Shown in pieces: positions 46,171-58,339 of a stretch of DNA of 64,000 nt (within the stretch, counting starts at the first letter, position 1; every line of letters begins with the position of its first letter). Source of the stretch: Macrotis lagotis (lineage: Eukaryota; Chordata; Mammalia; Peramelemorphia; Peramelidae); contig NC_133665.1 in assembly GCF_037893015.1 (NCBI RefSeq), positions 102,143,937 to 102,207,936 on the forward strand, read 5' to 3'. The notes below the pieces were generated by a model. The model searched no databases, was not told where the DNA came from, and saw nothing but the letters and a program-made list of their open reading frames with translations. A program made the translations under genes and the position numbers.

Positions 46171-46839
46171 GTAATATGGATTACTGTTCTTGGGATGGAC
46201 CTACCAGTCACCTTCCTCATTCTCCCTTGATAAAGAGACATCACAATAGCTTCTGAGGTCCCCATGAAGGCACAACTGACTCAAACTGACCTTGAAATCT
46301 AAAATCCCCCAATTTTTTTTCCACAGGAACCACTGGCTAGCCACCCATGTTGAAAATATGAAATTCATTTTTTAAAAACTTGATTTCTCTAGCATTTTAT
46401 GTTAGAGTTGAGTCATTGTTCTCATCTGCTGAGATCTTTTGAGATCTTGACTCTGCCATCCAGAGTGTTAGCTATCTCTCCCAGATTGATGTCATTGGCA
46501 ATGAATGGTAACAATGCTATCTATAACTTCAGCCACATCACTGATAAAAATGTTAACCAGTCTAAGATCAAGGAAGGATCCCAAAGTCACTCTACTTGAC
46601 TCCTTCCAAGTCAATATTTTAAAATTAATTTGTTGTTTTCAAATCAGCTGCATTTCCCAATATACTTCTCCCCAACAGACTTAAACTTAAACTTAAAAAA
46701 AATAATGGGACTGGTAGGGAAGCAAGTCAAAATTAATCAACACATTAATCACACAATACAGAAGGATGCCCCATTCATTCATTGTACCCTACTGTGGTAG
46801 AAAAGGAAGGGTGGTACCCTATCATCTCTTTGTTTTCCT

Positions 46840-47180
46840 GTTTTTTAATATTAATATATTTTATTTTTTCAATTACATATAAGATAATTTTCAATATTCA
46901 TTTTTGTGGTTATTATTTTTTTTATTTTTTTAGGTTTTTTTGCAAGGCAATGGGGTTAAGTGGCTTGCCCAAGGCCACACAGCTAGGTAATTATTAAGTG
47001 TCTGAGGACAGATTTTAACTCAAATCCTCCTGACTCCAGGGCTGGTGCTCTATCCACTGCACCACCTAGCCACCACTCAATATTCATGTTTGTGAAATTT
47101 CTCCCTCCTTCTCTTCCCTCCCTCCTGTCCAAAACAGTAAGCAATCTGATATAGATTTACATATTTAATATGTTAAACAT
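46840..47180 (-). repeat. Marsupial LINE 3' end remnant interrupted by a SINE
   Basis: tttcaattacatataagata on the left and gtaagcaatctgatatagat on the right form one LINE 3' end (antisense), split by the SINE at 46909-47076. Confidence 0.7.
46909..47076 (-). repeat. tRNA-derived SINE (antisense) nested in a LINE
   Basis: TSD tcaatattcatttttgtg (46891-46908) and tcaatattcatgtttgtg (47077-47094), 17/18. Confidence 0.95.
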
Positions 47181-47249
47181 AATTCCAAATTTTGTTGTTG
47201 CTTGTCCTTCAAATTTGTTGGGTTTAAGAGTGATGGAAGGGAAATGATG

Positions 47250-47560
47250 ATAGGTTGGGGCCAGGTTGTGAAAAGCTTTAAAAGTCAAGCAGGAAGTTCT
47301 ATTTTATCCTTGAAGCCATAGGGAACCATTGGAATTTGCGGAGTGGTAAATAGCACCATCGATTTACATTAAAACGATCACTTTGGCAGCCGTATAGAGA
47401 CTGGAGTGGGAAAAGACTTGAAACATGCAAAACAAGGAAGAGACAACTGCAATAGTCCAGACAGGGATGTTAAGGGTCTATGTGAGTGGGGAAAAGGTTG
47501 GATTCAAGAGATGTAGTGGAGAAAAACCTCATCAAATGCTTTACTGAAATTTAGGCAAAC
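47250..47560 (+). repeat. Ancient interspersed repeat
   Basis: gttgtgaaaagctttaaaag, ccatagggaaccattggaat, atcactttggcagccgtata and gcaatagtccagacagggat form a phrase set seen in many mammalian genomes. Family name not recalled with certainty. Related scraps at 8.2-8.4, 22.45-22.6, 51.25-51.35 and 57.0-57.2 kb. Confidence 0.55.
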
Positions 47561-47571
47561 TGTTTACAGCA

Positions 47572-47765
47572 TAGACAGCTAGGTGGTGCAATACATATGG
47601 CACCAGGCTTGGAGTCAGAAAGGTTCATCTTCATGAGTTCAAATCCCTGGGCAAGTCATTTAACCCTACCTCAGTTTCCTCAGCTGTAAAATGAGTTAAA
47701 GGAGGAAATGGCAAACCATTCCAGTATTTCTGCTTAAAAAACCCCCAAAACTCAAATGTAGTCAC
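47572..47765 (+). repeat. Older SINE (MAR-like)
   Basis: gacagctaggtggtgcaata, then ggcaagtcatttaaccctac and ggaaatggcaaaccattcca. Confidence 0.65.
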
Positions 47766-47971
47766 AGAGTCAAACTGAAACAAATAAGCATTAACAAAAT
47801 ACACAACAGACCCTAGAGTTACCAATATAGTGATCCTATGAAGAAAGAAAATGAAACTAATCCATCATACTGGGTCTTGATGAATCCCTAGGACTTAGGG
47901 ATCACTACTTCCTGTTCTAGGAAGAATCAAAGTTAAACTCATTGGCCTAAATTTTAAAAACTACTTTCTTT

Positions 47972-49251
47972 TTCCTTTTTTAGAGCATTTAAAAAATTTT
48001 TTTGAATTTTACAATTTTCCTCCCAATCTTGCTTCCCTCCCCCCACCCCCCCACAGAAGGCAGTCTGATAGTCTTTGCATTGTTTCTATGCTATACATTG
48101 ATCAAAATTGAATGTGTTGAGAGAGAAATCAAATCCTTAAGGAAAAAATAAAATATGAAATAGTAAAATTACATAATAGGATACCTTTTTTAAAAAAATT
48201 AAAGGTAATAGTATTTGGTTTTTGTTTAAACTCCACAATCCTTTCCTTGGATACAGATGGTATTCTCCATCACAGATACCCTAAAATTGTCCCTGATTGT
48301 TGTACTGATGAAGTGGGCAAGTCCATTAAGACTAATCATCAACCCCATGTTGTTGTTAGGATGTACAGTGTTCTTCTGGTTCTGCTCATCTTACTCAGCA
48401 TCAGTTCATGAAAATCCTTGCAGGCTTCTCTGAATTCCCATCCCTCCTGGTTTCTAATAGAACAATAGTGTTCCATGACATACATATATCACAATTTGTT
48501 CAGCCATTCTCCAATTGATGAACATTCACTCAGTTTCCAATTCTTTGCCACCACAAACAGAGCTGCTATAAAAATTTTTGTATTAGTGATGTTTTTACAC
48601 CTTTTCATGATCTTTTCAGGGTATAGACCCAGTAGTGGTATTGTTAGATCAAAGGGTATGCACATTTTTATTGCCCTTTGGGCATAATTCCAAATTGCTC
48701 TCCAGAAAGGTTGGATGAGTTCGCAGCTCCATCAATAATGCATTAGTGTCCCAGATTTCCCACATCCCTTCCAACATTGATCATTGTCCTTTCTGATCAT
48801 ATTGACCAATCTGAGAGGTGTGAAATGGTACCTCAGAGATACTTTAATTTGCATTTCTCTAATCAGTAAAGATTTAGAGCAATATTTCATATGACCATGG
48901 ATCACTTTGATTTCCTCATCTGTAAATTGTCTCTGCATATCCTTTGTCCATTTGTCAATTGGGGAATGGCTTTTTTTTTTTTTATAAATTTGACTCAGTT
49001 CTCTAATATATTTTAGAAATGGTCCTTTGGCAGAAATATTAGTTGTAAAAATTGTTTCCCAATTTACTACATTTCTTTTGATCTTAGTTATAGTGGTTTT
49101 GTTTGTGCAAAAGTTTTTTAATTTAATGTAATCAAAATCATCTAGTTTGTTTTTAGTGATGTTCTCCATCTCTTCCTTGGTCATAAACTGCTCCCCTTTC
49201 CATAGATCTGACAGGTAAACTAGTCTCCTAATTTGCTTATAATATTGTAAG
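47972..49251 (-). pseudogene. 5'-truncated L1: ORF2 C-terminus plus 3' UTR
   Basis: Perfect 12-nt TSD actactttcttt at 47960-47971 and 49252-49263. The minus strand from about 49,240 encodes ORF2p C-terminal text ([54 protein letters not shown]) before frameshifts, then the 3' UTR to 47,972. Dead copy. Confidence 0.93.
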
Positions 49252-49582
49252 ACTACTTTCTTTAAAAAAAAAGAAAAGGTTGGTAAAATTTCCTCCTCCC
49301 CAGTTCTGCAACACATCTTCCATTCCACATGTTCTTCAAAGATCCCACATCTGTGGTCATCATAATGACCAGGTCATTCAATACTTTGGGAAATAGTTGA
49401 ATAACCACAATAAACATTTATCAAGTCCACCTTGTGCACTGGAGACTCAGAGACACAACAAAGTAGTCTTCTTGGGGGGGGGGGTGCAACATGAACAAAA
49501 TTAGGCATGGAACAATGAAAATTGAGGAAAGGAAAACACTAACAATAGGACAGATCAAAGATGTCTTCAAAAAGGAACCGAG

Positions 49583-49730
49583 GGGTGGCTAGGTGGCTCA
49601 GTGGATAAAGCATCGGCCCTGGAGTCAGGAGTATCTGGGTTCAAATCCGGTCTCAGACACAATAATTACCTAGCTGTGTGACCTTGGGCAAGCCACTTAA
49701 CCCTATTTGCCTTGCAAAAAAAACAAAAAG
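49583..49730 (+). repeat. tRNA-derived SINE
   Basis: Near-consensus; flanks aaggaaccgag (49572-49582) and aaggaactgag (49731-49741). Confidence 0.94.
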
Positions 49731-49741
49731 AAGGAACTGAG

Positions 49742-51480
49742 ACAGCCTTGTAGGAAGATAAAGATTCTGAGAGTGAGAGAATAATCAATCAATCCAAAAA
49801 ATTTAATTCCTACTCAGTCCCAAGCCCTTGTGTTAAGGGTTGGGGTTATAAATAGAAAAAATGAAATCTTTGCTAGAGAGGAACTTCCTCTATATCTTAT
49901 AGGTGGAAACAATATGCATCTATTGATTTATATTTATGTATTCACAAATACATATATATGAAATATAAATGGAATATAGGAAACCTAATTGAAATATTAA
50001 ATAGCACACACAAACATAGAAGAAATGTAGGTATTGACCTGTATCTTCGGAAGATTCTTTTGATAACTTATAAGCATAATGAATTGGAAAAGAGAAACAA
50101 ACAGGAAGACAATAGTGTAGATAAAAGATGATAAGAGCCTACAAAGGCCTGGAGATTGTATGAATGGAGAAAAAGGTTCAAATGGGATGAATTTGTGAGG
50201 GTAGAAATGATTCTTGGCAAATAGTTGGCTATGAGAGGGGAGTGGAAAAGAGAGGATCAAACATGACTAATATGAGGTAAGGACTAAACTGGGTAACTGG
50301 GAGAATGGTGGTAGCCTTAACAAATACAGAGAAGTCAAGGAAGGGGTATGGCTAGAGAAGATAATGAGTTCCATTTTGGATGTGTTGAGTTGGAGATGCA
50401 TAAGGGGGCATCCAGCTCCCTCTGAGTCCAATTCAGAATCCTATTCAATTTCAACATAACTAATTTCACTTCAGTTTGATTCATTCAAGTCTATTGACAG
50501 GATACTGGGACTTCATATTGAAAAGATATTAGAGATCACAGATTGACTCATTTCACATATGAGAAACTAAGGCCTTGGGAAGGACAATAACTAGCAAATT
50601 AGTAATAGAGAACTGGAATTATAAAATGCTAGGGGCTGAAAAGTCACTAGAAAATCTAAACCAATCTGAATGGTTTACAAAGGGAATCCAACTAGGGAAA
50701 ATGTCTTGTAACTGGTGTCAGAGGAGAGACTAGGATTCAAAGTCAGGTCTTTTGACTACTGGTTCAGTACTCTTTCTACCACCTTGAGTTTCCAAACCAG
50801 CAACCCAACTATAGTCTGACAATATTACTGAATCAGAACTGGTAAAATGGTACATTTGGAGTTGGAACCACCAGCTCCCTCATGTATAGGTGAGAAACTC
50901 AAGGCAGAGACACTAAAGGGATGCCCACCATCACCAAGCCAGAAAGCTTCTGAGATATAACTTGAACATGGAACTTTTGGATTCCAGACCTAGAACTCTC
51001 TCCTCTACAAAGTGGAAGGGATACAAAGGAATAAATAAACAAATCCTAGGCCCTGCCTTTGAGACCTCACATTTTCTTTGGGAGGTTTGACACATGAAAG
51101 TGAAGAGTGAGAAGAACTTACAACCAGAAAAATCAAGAAAGGCTTCTGGACAGATGGCACATTTCAATTTCAATCCAATGAGCATTTATTACATGCTTCC
51201 TGCTTGCTGGAACCAAGATGAAAAACTAAATGAAAAACAAACAACCTGGAAAGGGAGGCAAGAGTCAGATCATTAAGGGCTTTAAATGTTAACGGGAAGA
51301 TTGTATTTTCATCTGGAAGCAAAAGGAGACCACTGAATGTTCCAAATTATTGATCCCATTTTAAAGATGAAGAAACTGATGGTCAGAGAGATTAAAAGAC
51401 ATTTTCTAGACCACGCATCTTATACAGGCATCAAAATTAAGACAGGGTCCTTTCCTAACCTCTTCTTACTGTACCTCACT
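49742..51480. repeat. Decayed interspersed-repeat region
   Basis: Recurring phrases of old LINE/RTE-type repeats (ttgagttggagatgcataag, agagtcagatcattaagggc) and AT-rich sequence. No gene recognised. Confidence 0.4.
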
Positions 51481-51485
51481 AAATT

Positions 51486-51615
51486 TTTTTTTTTGGTTTT
51501 TGCAAGGCAATGACTTACAAGTTAAGTGACTTGCCCAAGATCACACAGCTAGGTAATTAAGTGTCTGAGGTCAAATATGAACTCAGGTCACCCTGACTCC
51601 AGGGCAGTTGCTATT
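51486..51615 (-). repeat. tRNA-derived SINE (antisense), partial
   Basis: ggtttttgcaaggcaatgac to ccctgactccagggcagttg; the 5' head is absent. Confidence 0.85.
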
Positions 51616-51658
51616 AAGGGCATCTTAGAAAAAAGGCGCAGATCAATCCATCAGCCAG

Positions 51659-51664
<6 letters not shown>

Positions 51665-51690
<26 letters not shown>
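51665..51690 (+). repeat. (GT)13 microsatellite
   Basis: Uninterrupted GT dinucleotide run. Confidence 0.97.
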
Positions 51691-52347
51691 TGACTCCAGC
51701 AAGTAATTGGGGGGATTGCAGAAGAGTGAAGACCCCAGGGGGAAGAGAAAATGGGGTTAGAATTTCAGAAGCTTAAAGGAGAGAGAGCCATCAATGTGGA
51801 CCAGAATTGACTATGACTCAAATGATGAGTAGAATTCAGAAAAGCAGAGGACAAGAGCAAGGAAGGATCTGACAGTGCGAACTGGTGTGGTCTGAATTTT
51901 GAATGATGAGTACACTTTAGAAAGACAGAGAAGGCTGAAGAAGGAGCCATTAATGGGAATTGATTTGAGCTGAGCCTTGAATAAGTAGAATTTGGAAGGA
52001 CAGAGAAGAGTGAAGAGGGACTTGCAATCAATCAAAGCCTAAAGATTTTGAGACTTTGCCACTTCTGGCTCTTTGACCTTGAGTATCTCAATTCTGCTTT
52101 TAGAGCAGAATTGGAGCCTCAATTTCCTCATATCTAAAATGAGTTTAACATTTGTCACTTGTACTCCCCACTCTGTGAGGATCAAATGAGGTAATTCATT
52201 TAGAACACTGAAAACATAAAGAAAAGCTGCCCCCAAGACATCATTAAACTTTGATCCAACAAAGCATGATTCATAATTGTACATTCAGATAGCCACTTAC
52301 TTTGCCATTCTGCTGTGGATTGGGGACAGCTTGGTAAACATTTAAAA

Positions 52348-52525
52348 ACCAGTTCTCTCTTTAAAAAAAAGAACATATGACTCATTTTTAATTTTAATCT
52401 ATGTAATTAACATTGTTTTCTTTAGTCTGGACGTTCAACCAAATACTAAATCAAGGTCTGATTTGTAGCATTTGCAGATGTCAGGGGTGTAAATGCTCAC
52501 ATTGAAAATTTAACAATCAGTTGAT
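52348..52525 (+). repeat. Dispersed repeat, copy 1 (family unknown)
   Basis: tctgatttgtagcatttgca, gtgtaaatgctcacattgaa. A diverged second copy is at 56154-56310. Confidence 0.55.
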
Positions 52526-52559
52526 GTGACTTAAGACTAATTGACTCCAGTATTCTCTG

Positions 52560-53150
52560 GCCATGGTGTAGCTAGGATCAAAATTCCACTGGTTTTCTGG
52601 GGAAAACCTGTTTTCTATAGTTCTGTGAAGCTACAAGTCTATACATCTAAAATGTCATCATGATGTAATGAGATAGGGAACTATAGGAAGATAAGGGTCT
52701 ACACTCTCTTTATCTTCTTCAAGGGACATCCTAAAGTTCTGGGCTTAGAAAGCAATGTGGTAAAGGAAAACCCAGGAGTCCAAACAGGAAGAAAGGAAAT
52801 ATAAGAACACATTTCAATCAGTTGAGGGAAGGAAGCTGTGACCTTGATCACAGACTTGACCCTAACCCCAAGCAAAGATTAAATTTAACTCTTTCCCCAA
52901 GAGCCAAAGACATGTTCCCTAAGGTAGAGAAACCTAAGGGTGGGGCATCTATACCCTGAAGAACCCCCTGGGGAGGGTCAGGAAAAGAGAAAGAATCAGG
53001 ATGGGAGTTGCTAAGAGCCTTGAAGCTCTGACTCTGTAAGAGGCTTCCTGGAGAGATAAAGCCTCTCAGGTCAAGGTTATCTAGCCAGATTTTACCTCTC
53101 CCCATCTTGATGGGTTGAAGGAAGGAGAAAAGTACATCTTTCCATTTTTC
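52560..53150. other. Intergenic sequence, nothing recognised
   Basis: No repeat or exon recognised by eye. Confidence 0.3.
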
Positions 53151-53154
53151 TAAT

Positions 53155-53440
53155 GAAAGAGGATTCCTGATTTTTTTCCTTCCTTTCCTCCTACCTTTTC
53201 TCCTTTTCTTTTATTTCTTCTTTCCCTCTTTCCTTCCTTTTTTCCTTCTTTCTCTCCTTCCCTTTCGCCTTCTTTCCCTTCTTTTCTTCTTACATTTTTT
53301 TTTAGTTTTTACAAGGCAGTGGGGTTAAGTGACTTACCCAAGGTCACACATCTAGGTAATTATGAAGTGTCTGAGGCAGGATTTAAACCCAGGTACTCCT
53401 GACTCCAGGGCTGGTGCTCTATCCACTGCACCACCTAGCT
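53155..53440 (-). repeat. CT tract and tRNA-derived SINE (antisense)
   Basis: 53,155-53,295 is pyrimidine-rich (tccttcc). 53,296-53,440 is an antisense SINE (acaaggcagtggggttaagt to ccactgcaccacctagct). Confidence 0.92.
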
Positions 53441-53548
53441 ATACCTTTTCCTTACCTATTTGTTAAGCATTTATTGTGTTCAGACCCTGTGATCTTTGGG
53501 AAGATGCAAGGCTTAGGGAAAATGCAGCTTTTGCTTTGTGGGAACTTA

Positions 53549-53552
<4 letters not shown>

Positions 53553-53599
<47 letters not shown>
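53553..53599 (+). repeat. (GT)23 microsatellite
   Basis: Uninterrupted run of about 47 nt. Confidence 0.97.
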
Positions 53600-53600
<1 letters not shown>

Positions 53601-54049
53601 TAGCTAAACAGATGATTATTATGCTCAATATTACATGATGGAGTGGGGGTGCCAGGAAACCCAGAGAGATTGAGCTCCCTATCCAAAGGCCCCTCATGAA
53701 GTTCAGTACAAGGAACCAGGTGCCCCATCTGTCAGCCTCTTCCATAAAGGCTCCTTTCTTCTCATTGAATCAATCAAGGTCCATTGGTCTCAGGACCAGG
53801 CAAGATCTCTGAGCTGACATAGCAAATTATTCTTCTAGTGGCCAAGAGAGGGAGTTCCTCCCCCTATGGAAGAACTAGTAGGATTGTCCATCCCCTCTCA
53901 CTGACTCCCAGAGTCAAAAGGAAGCATAGCTCCAAAGCTGAATAATCAAATATCATTGGAGATAGGTGTGTAGATAAATGATGGAGCTAGGAGAACCAAG
54001 AAAGATATTAGGACATGAAAAGGCAGAGAAGTATAAGGGGTCTCCTTTT

Positions 54050-54280
54050 GGCATAGTAGATAGAGGCTTGGACCTAGAGGAAGAAGACCTGAGTTCAAAT
54101 TCTACCTCAGAGATCTTCAGCTATGTGACTGTGGGCAAGTTACTTGTCTTCAACCTATTTTAATTTCTTCATCTGTAAGATGTGGTTAATAATAGCAGGG
54201 TTGTTATGAGGATCAAATGAGATAACATGTAAAATGTTTTTGTAAATATTAAAATACTATAGAAATGCTAGCTATCATTT
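54050..54280 (+). repeat. Older SINE (MAR/MIR-like, CORE type)
   Basis: ggcatagtagatagaggctt, gagttcaaattctacctcag, gtgactgtgggcaagttact, gaggatcaaatgagataaca and tagaaatgctagctatc in the usual order. Confidence 0.75.
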
Positions 54281-56150
54281 TAAAATATCTATAGAGGGAG
54301 GGTTAGGTAGCAGTCATTCACATTCAGGTCAGATTTTATCATCCCAGTCAATTATTGACTTACTATTTTTGGTCTTTTTATGTCCAGGGTTGTAGCAAAT
54401 TAAGTCTTTAATACATATTGGTCGAATTTAATTGTCAGACCTTTCTCCATCTTTAACTGAGATAAGCCTAATAAGGATGAGAGTTTCCAATGGGGGAGTG
54501 CAGCAAGTCAGATTGAGAGCTCTTGGTGCTTTGATGGATGATCCAGAAGATGCAATAGCCAACTCTCTCCCTGCCCCCCATCCTCATATATTCTCCATAC
54601 TTCCGGATCCTTCAGATGTAGTGCCTCACGGACAGAGGGAGTTGAGTTGACCATAAACTTCCTTCTCCTTACCTAGCAGAACTTGTACTACTTGTACAGA
54701 CAACTTCAGATTTCTCTGAGGTCAGCGTACCTAACGCATGAGCTTCTGAACAAAGGTCGGAGAGCTGAATGGCTAGAGAGATTGAATGACTTGCCCCGTT
54801 ATACAACAATAATAATGATAAGAAGTCCTTTGTCTTCAAGGAGACCATGACTTCAAGAAAGTGACATCATGACAGTCACATAGCTAGTATGGATCAGATC
54901 TCCCTAATTTCAGGCCAGTCTCTCTCTCCCTGTGTCAACAGCTGCCTCTCAACATACTAGGAAGCTCTGTTGTTAGCTTCCTGAGTGATCTTGGGCAAAT
55001 CACTCCCTCTGAGACTTACTTTCTTTTTTTGTAAAATGGAAATCTCCATTTTTTTAGAGTAAAAAAGATACAACTTGCCACCTTTAGGGATTTACTGGCT
55101 CAATTGCAGAGATTGCAGGCTCTTGGAGGGACCCGAAAGCTCAGAGAAGGGATGGGGGGGGGAATCAGGGAGGGGATGGAGGTAGGGGATGAGGGCTCAG
55201 TAAGGGGATGGGCAGCCAATCCCCAAAGAGCTTCAATGCCAACACAGGCTGGTTGAACCTTCTCTGTGATTCAAATCCCTGCTTCACCCATCCTCCCCCA
55301 TACATATCCTGTCCCTTCTTTTCATCAGAGTCTGTCTAGCAGGAGGAAGCTAACTCTCCTGGAATAGGGCGTGTGTCTATGTCTATGTCTGTGTATAGAA
55401 ACTATTGGAAGGAAATGGTGCTATAAGGCTTGGCAGGGCCAGGAGGGGGTTAGGTAGGTGGGGGGAGGCAAGGAGGAAATACCTGGGCAGGGTCCCCAGC
55501 TCTGCTATTGTCCCCAACAGGAAGAGGGGAGCTCATAAAATGGGGGGTCACTGGACTCCCATTCCCCTGCCTGCAGCTGGGGTTTTCTGCCTCCCCCCCC
55601 AAAAAAAGCATTGGCTCACTCTCCCCTCTCCCTCCAAACTACAGCCCACACCCAGTTAGAAAGATGTTTGTTTTTTAGAATAAGAGACAAAGAGAGCCAT
55701 AAAGGAAAGAATGTAGTGACAGGAAGGTGGAGTGGAGTTTGGGAGAAGGCATCATGATCCTCTAGGACCCAACTCAGAAAACGGTAGATATTCTGTGGGC
55801 ACAGTGAATGAATAGCATATAATGATGTATGGAAGGGGTGAGATAGAGGATTTCTCTCTTCCCCAATTCAAGTACTAATTCTTCCTGACTCAACTTCTAA
55901 CTTTCTTAAGAATAACTTCCATTTTCTATAGCTCTTTGAAGTTTATAAATAGTGGGTTGTGAATTTCAAATAAATAACCAATGTAAAACACTTTACAAAT
56001 TTTAAAGCACTCTAAAACGACTATTACTATTAATTATCATTAACCTCCACTCATCAGGGCTCTAGTCTTGTGATAGATAATTAATTTAGACCTGCTTAAC
56101 CCAAGTCTTGTTTATAGAGCAACTCTGGAGTGTGTTAGTAAATATTTAAG
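54281..56150. other. Intergenic sequence with MIR-like scraps
   Basis: A SINE/MIR-like scrap near 54,760-55,040; otherwise unrecognised, including a G-rich stretch at 55,110-55,220. Confidence 0.35.
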
Positions 56151-56153
56151 AAA

Positions 56154-56310
56154 TGAACCAGTCTTTGGAGGGGAAGAGAAATTTCAATTTAATTGCCTTA
56201 TTAATACTTTAAGTCTAGACAATCAACAAAACAATAAATTGATCCGGATTTGTAGCAACTACAATTGTCTGAAGTGTAAGTGCTTAAATGGAAAAATTAA
56301 CAAGATATCT
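56154..56310 (+). repeat. Dispersed repeat, copy 2 (family unknown)
   Basis: ggatttgtagcaactacaat, gtgtaagtgcttaaatggaa; resembles 52348-52525. It lies just left of inverted repeat 2. Confidence 0.5.
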
Positions 56311-56357
56311 CTCAAGCTGGTTAGAGCTGGCCCCATCACATCCTGGTTAAGTATTTA

Positions 56358-56711
56358 CTTCTCATAAGCACTTATACAAAGGAGATAGTACAGTTATCAT
56401 CACTTCCATTTTATAGCCAGAGAAACTAAGTCCTGGAGAGGAAAAAGTTGACTAACATATTGCCCTGACTGGTAAGCATCAGAATCAATCTTCTTTCACT
56501 ACTCTAGGTAGTCATAGTCCAGTTTTGTCTCTGAATGAGAGAGAACATGGACTGCCAGTCTACTGATCTTTCAATCAGAAAGGTCTGATTTCAGATCTTA
56601 CCTTACTAACTGTGTGATCCTGATCAAGTCATTTGACTTCTCTAAGGCTGTTTTCTGCCTTGGGAAAAGAGGGGAGCCTCAAAACTTCCTTATAACTCTA
56701 AATCTGTGATT
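56358..56711 (+). repeat. Inverted repeat 2, left arm
   Basis: About 354 bp, from cttctcataagcacttatac to actctaaatctgtgatt. It pairs with 57992-58331 (about 90% by eye, small indels). Includes MIR-like text (aactgtgtgatcctgatcaa). Confidence 0.93.
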
Positions 56712-56714
56712 CTG

Positions 56715-57985
56715 AGACCCCCTGTAGGCAAGTGAGTTTTCAACTCTGGTTAGCCTGTTCTTGAGGTCCTTTTCACACTTTGCTATTATTGGAGGAATCT
56801 GGAGACCTGATGAGATCAGGGGAAAGAAGACAACTCCAGAACATTGTTAGACACTGAGCTAGTTAAGTTCCTTCCTCTCTTTTGGCCTCAGTTTCCCCAT
56901 CTGTAAAATGGAGGGGATAAGAGCAGATGATTCCTAAATTTCATCCAGTGGAATAGACAATTCTCTATCACTTTGATGATAGAATGGAGAATGGATTGAA
57001 GTGGGGAGAGACTTGAAAAGGTCAACCCACCAGTAGGCCACTACAATAGTCTACATAACAGATGACAGTCTGCAAGAGAGTGATAATAGTATCAGAGGAG
57101 AGAAGGGGGCATATTCGAGTGATGTTGCACAGGTGAAATCAGAAGGTCTTATCAGCAGGATATGACGAGTGAGGAATAAAGGGAAATCCAGAATTATTCC
57201 TGTGTTTAATCCTGGAATAATCCAGGATTATTCCCCCCTCCCCAGCCTGGGGGGAATGGAAGAACAGTGGTATTCTTTACAGTAATAGGAAAGGTAGGAA
57301 AGGGAGAGGGTTTAGGGGAAAAGTTTAGTTTTGGACATACCGAGTTTCAGTTCAAGATGTCTGAAAGGCAATTGGAAATACAAGATTTGAGGTTATCAAG
57401 GAAGTTAGGAAAGGTTAAATAGATTTGAGAATCATTAGCATAGAGACCATCCTGTTTATCTTCCTTTGAAAGAAGTCTTGTTTGTCAATGCCCTTCCTAA
57501 AAGTAGACCACTCAGAACTCAGCAGCTTCTGATAAAGGACAGTGGGTCTGTCCCCATGCCCAATATGGATCTTATCTTTCCAATAGTATAGTCTAATAAA
57601 GCATTGATTATTTTTTGTCTGCCTTGTTGGCTCCCATGGAACTTACAGTCCACTCACCATGACCAAATCTTTTATATACAAACGCTTGCCTCATCACAGC
57701 TTCTTATTCCATTCTTAACCCTGATGCAGACCCTTTCTTTATCTCTACTACATTAAATTTGATAGGGTTTAACTTTCTCTTTGATCCCTTTTGCATTTAA
57801 AGATCTTTAGATGCGCAATTGGTAGTAATCAATTGAAGCATTATCATTATGAATGTTATAAGGTCCTGTCATATTAAACCAAACCCTTGGGAATGGTTTA
57901 AGCATAAACTGTAGGCAAAAAAGATTCGAAGTGGGGAAAATATGAAAAAGGGAGAAACTTTCAGAAGTCCTCAACTCCTCATTCA
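56715..57985. repeat. Spacer of inverted repeat 2, old repeats
   Basis: About 1.28 kb. It contains a MIR-like scrap (56,880-56,930), an ancient repeat (57,000-57,440) and CR1/L3-like text (57,450-57,780). No gene. Confidence 0.5.
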
Positions 57986-57991
57986 CTCAAC

Positions 57992-58331
57992 AATCACAGG
58001 TTTAGAGTTATAAGGGAGCTTTGAGACCCCCTCTTTTCCCAAGGCAGAAAACAGTCTTAGGGAAGTCAAATGACTTGATCAGGATCACAGAGCTAGTAAG
58101 GTAAGATCTGAAATCAGACCTTTCTGATTGAAAGGTCAGTAGACTGGCAGTCCATGTTCTCTCTCACTCAGAGACAAAACTGTACCATGACTGCCTAGTG
58201 TAGTGAAAGAAGATTGATTCTGATGCTTGCCAGTCAGTCAACTTTTTCCTCTCTAGGACTTAGTTTCCCCTGGCTATAAAATGGAAGTGATGATAACTGT
58301 ACTATCTCCTTCGTATAGTGTTTATGAGAAG
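57992..58331 (-). repeat. Inverted repeat 2, right arm
   Basis: Starts aatcacaggtttagagttat and ends agtgtttatgagaa; reverse complement of 56358-56711. Confidence 0.93.
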
Positions 58332-58339
58332 CAAGATAT

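Noticed and set aside
53452..53745. Minus-strand frame with a (Thr-His)n run
   Set aside because: Translation of the (GT)n microsatellite.
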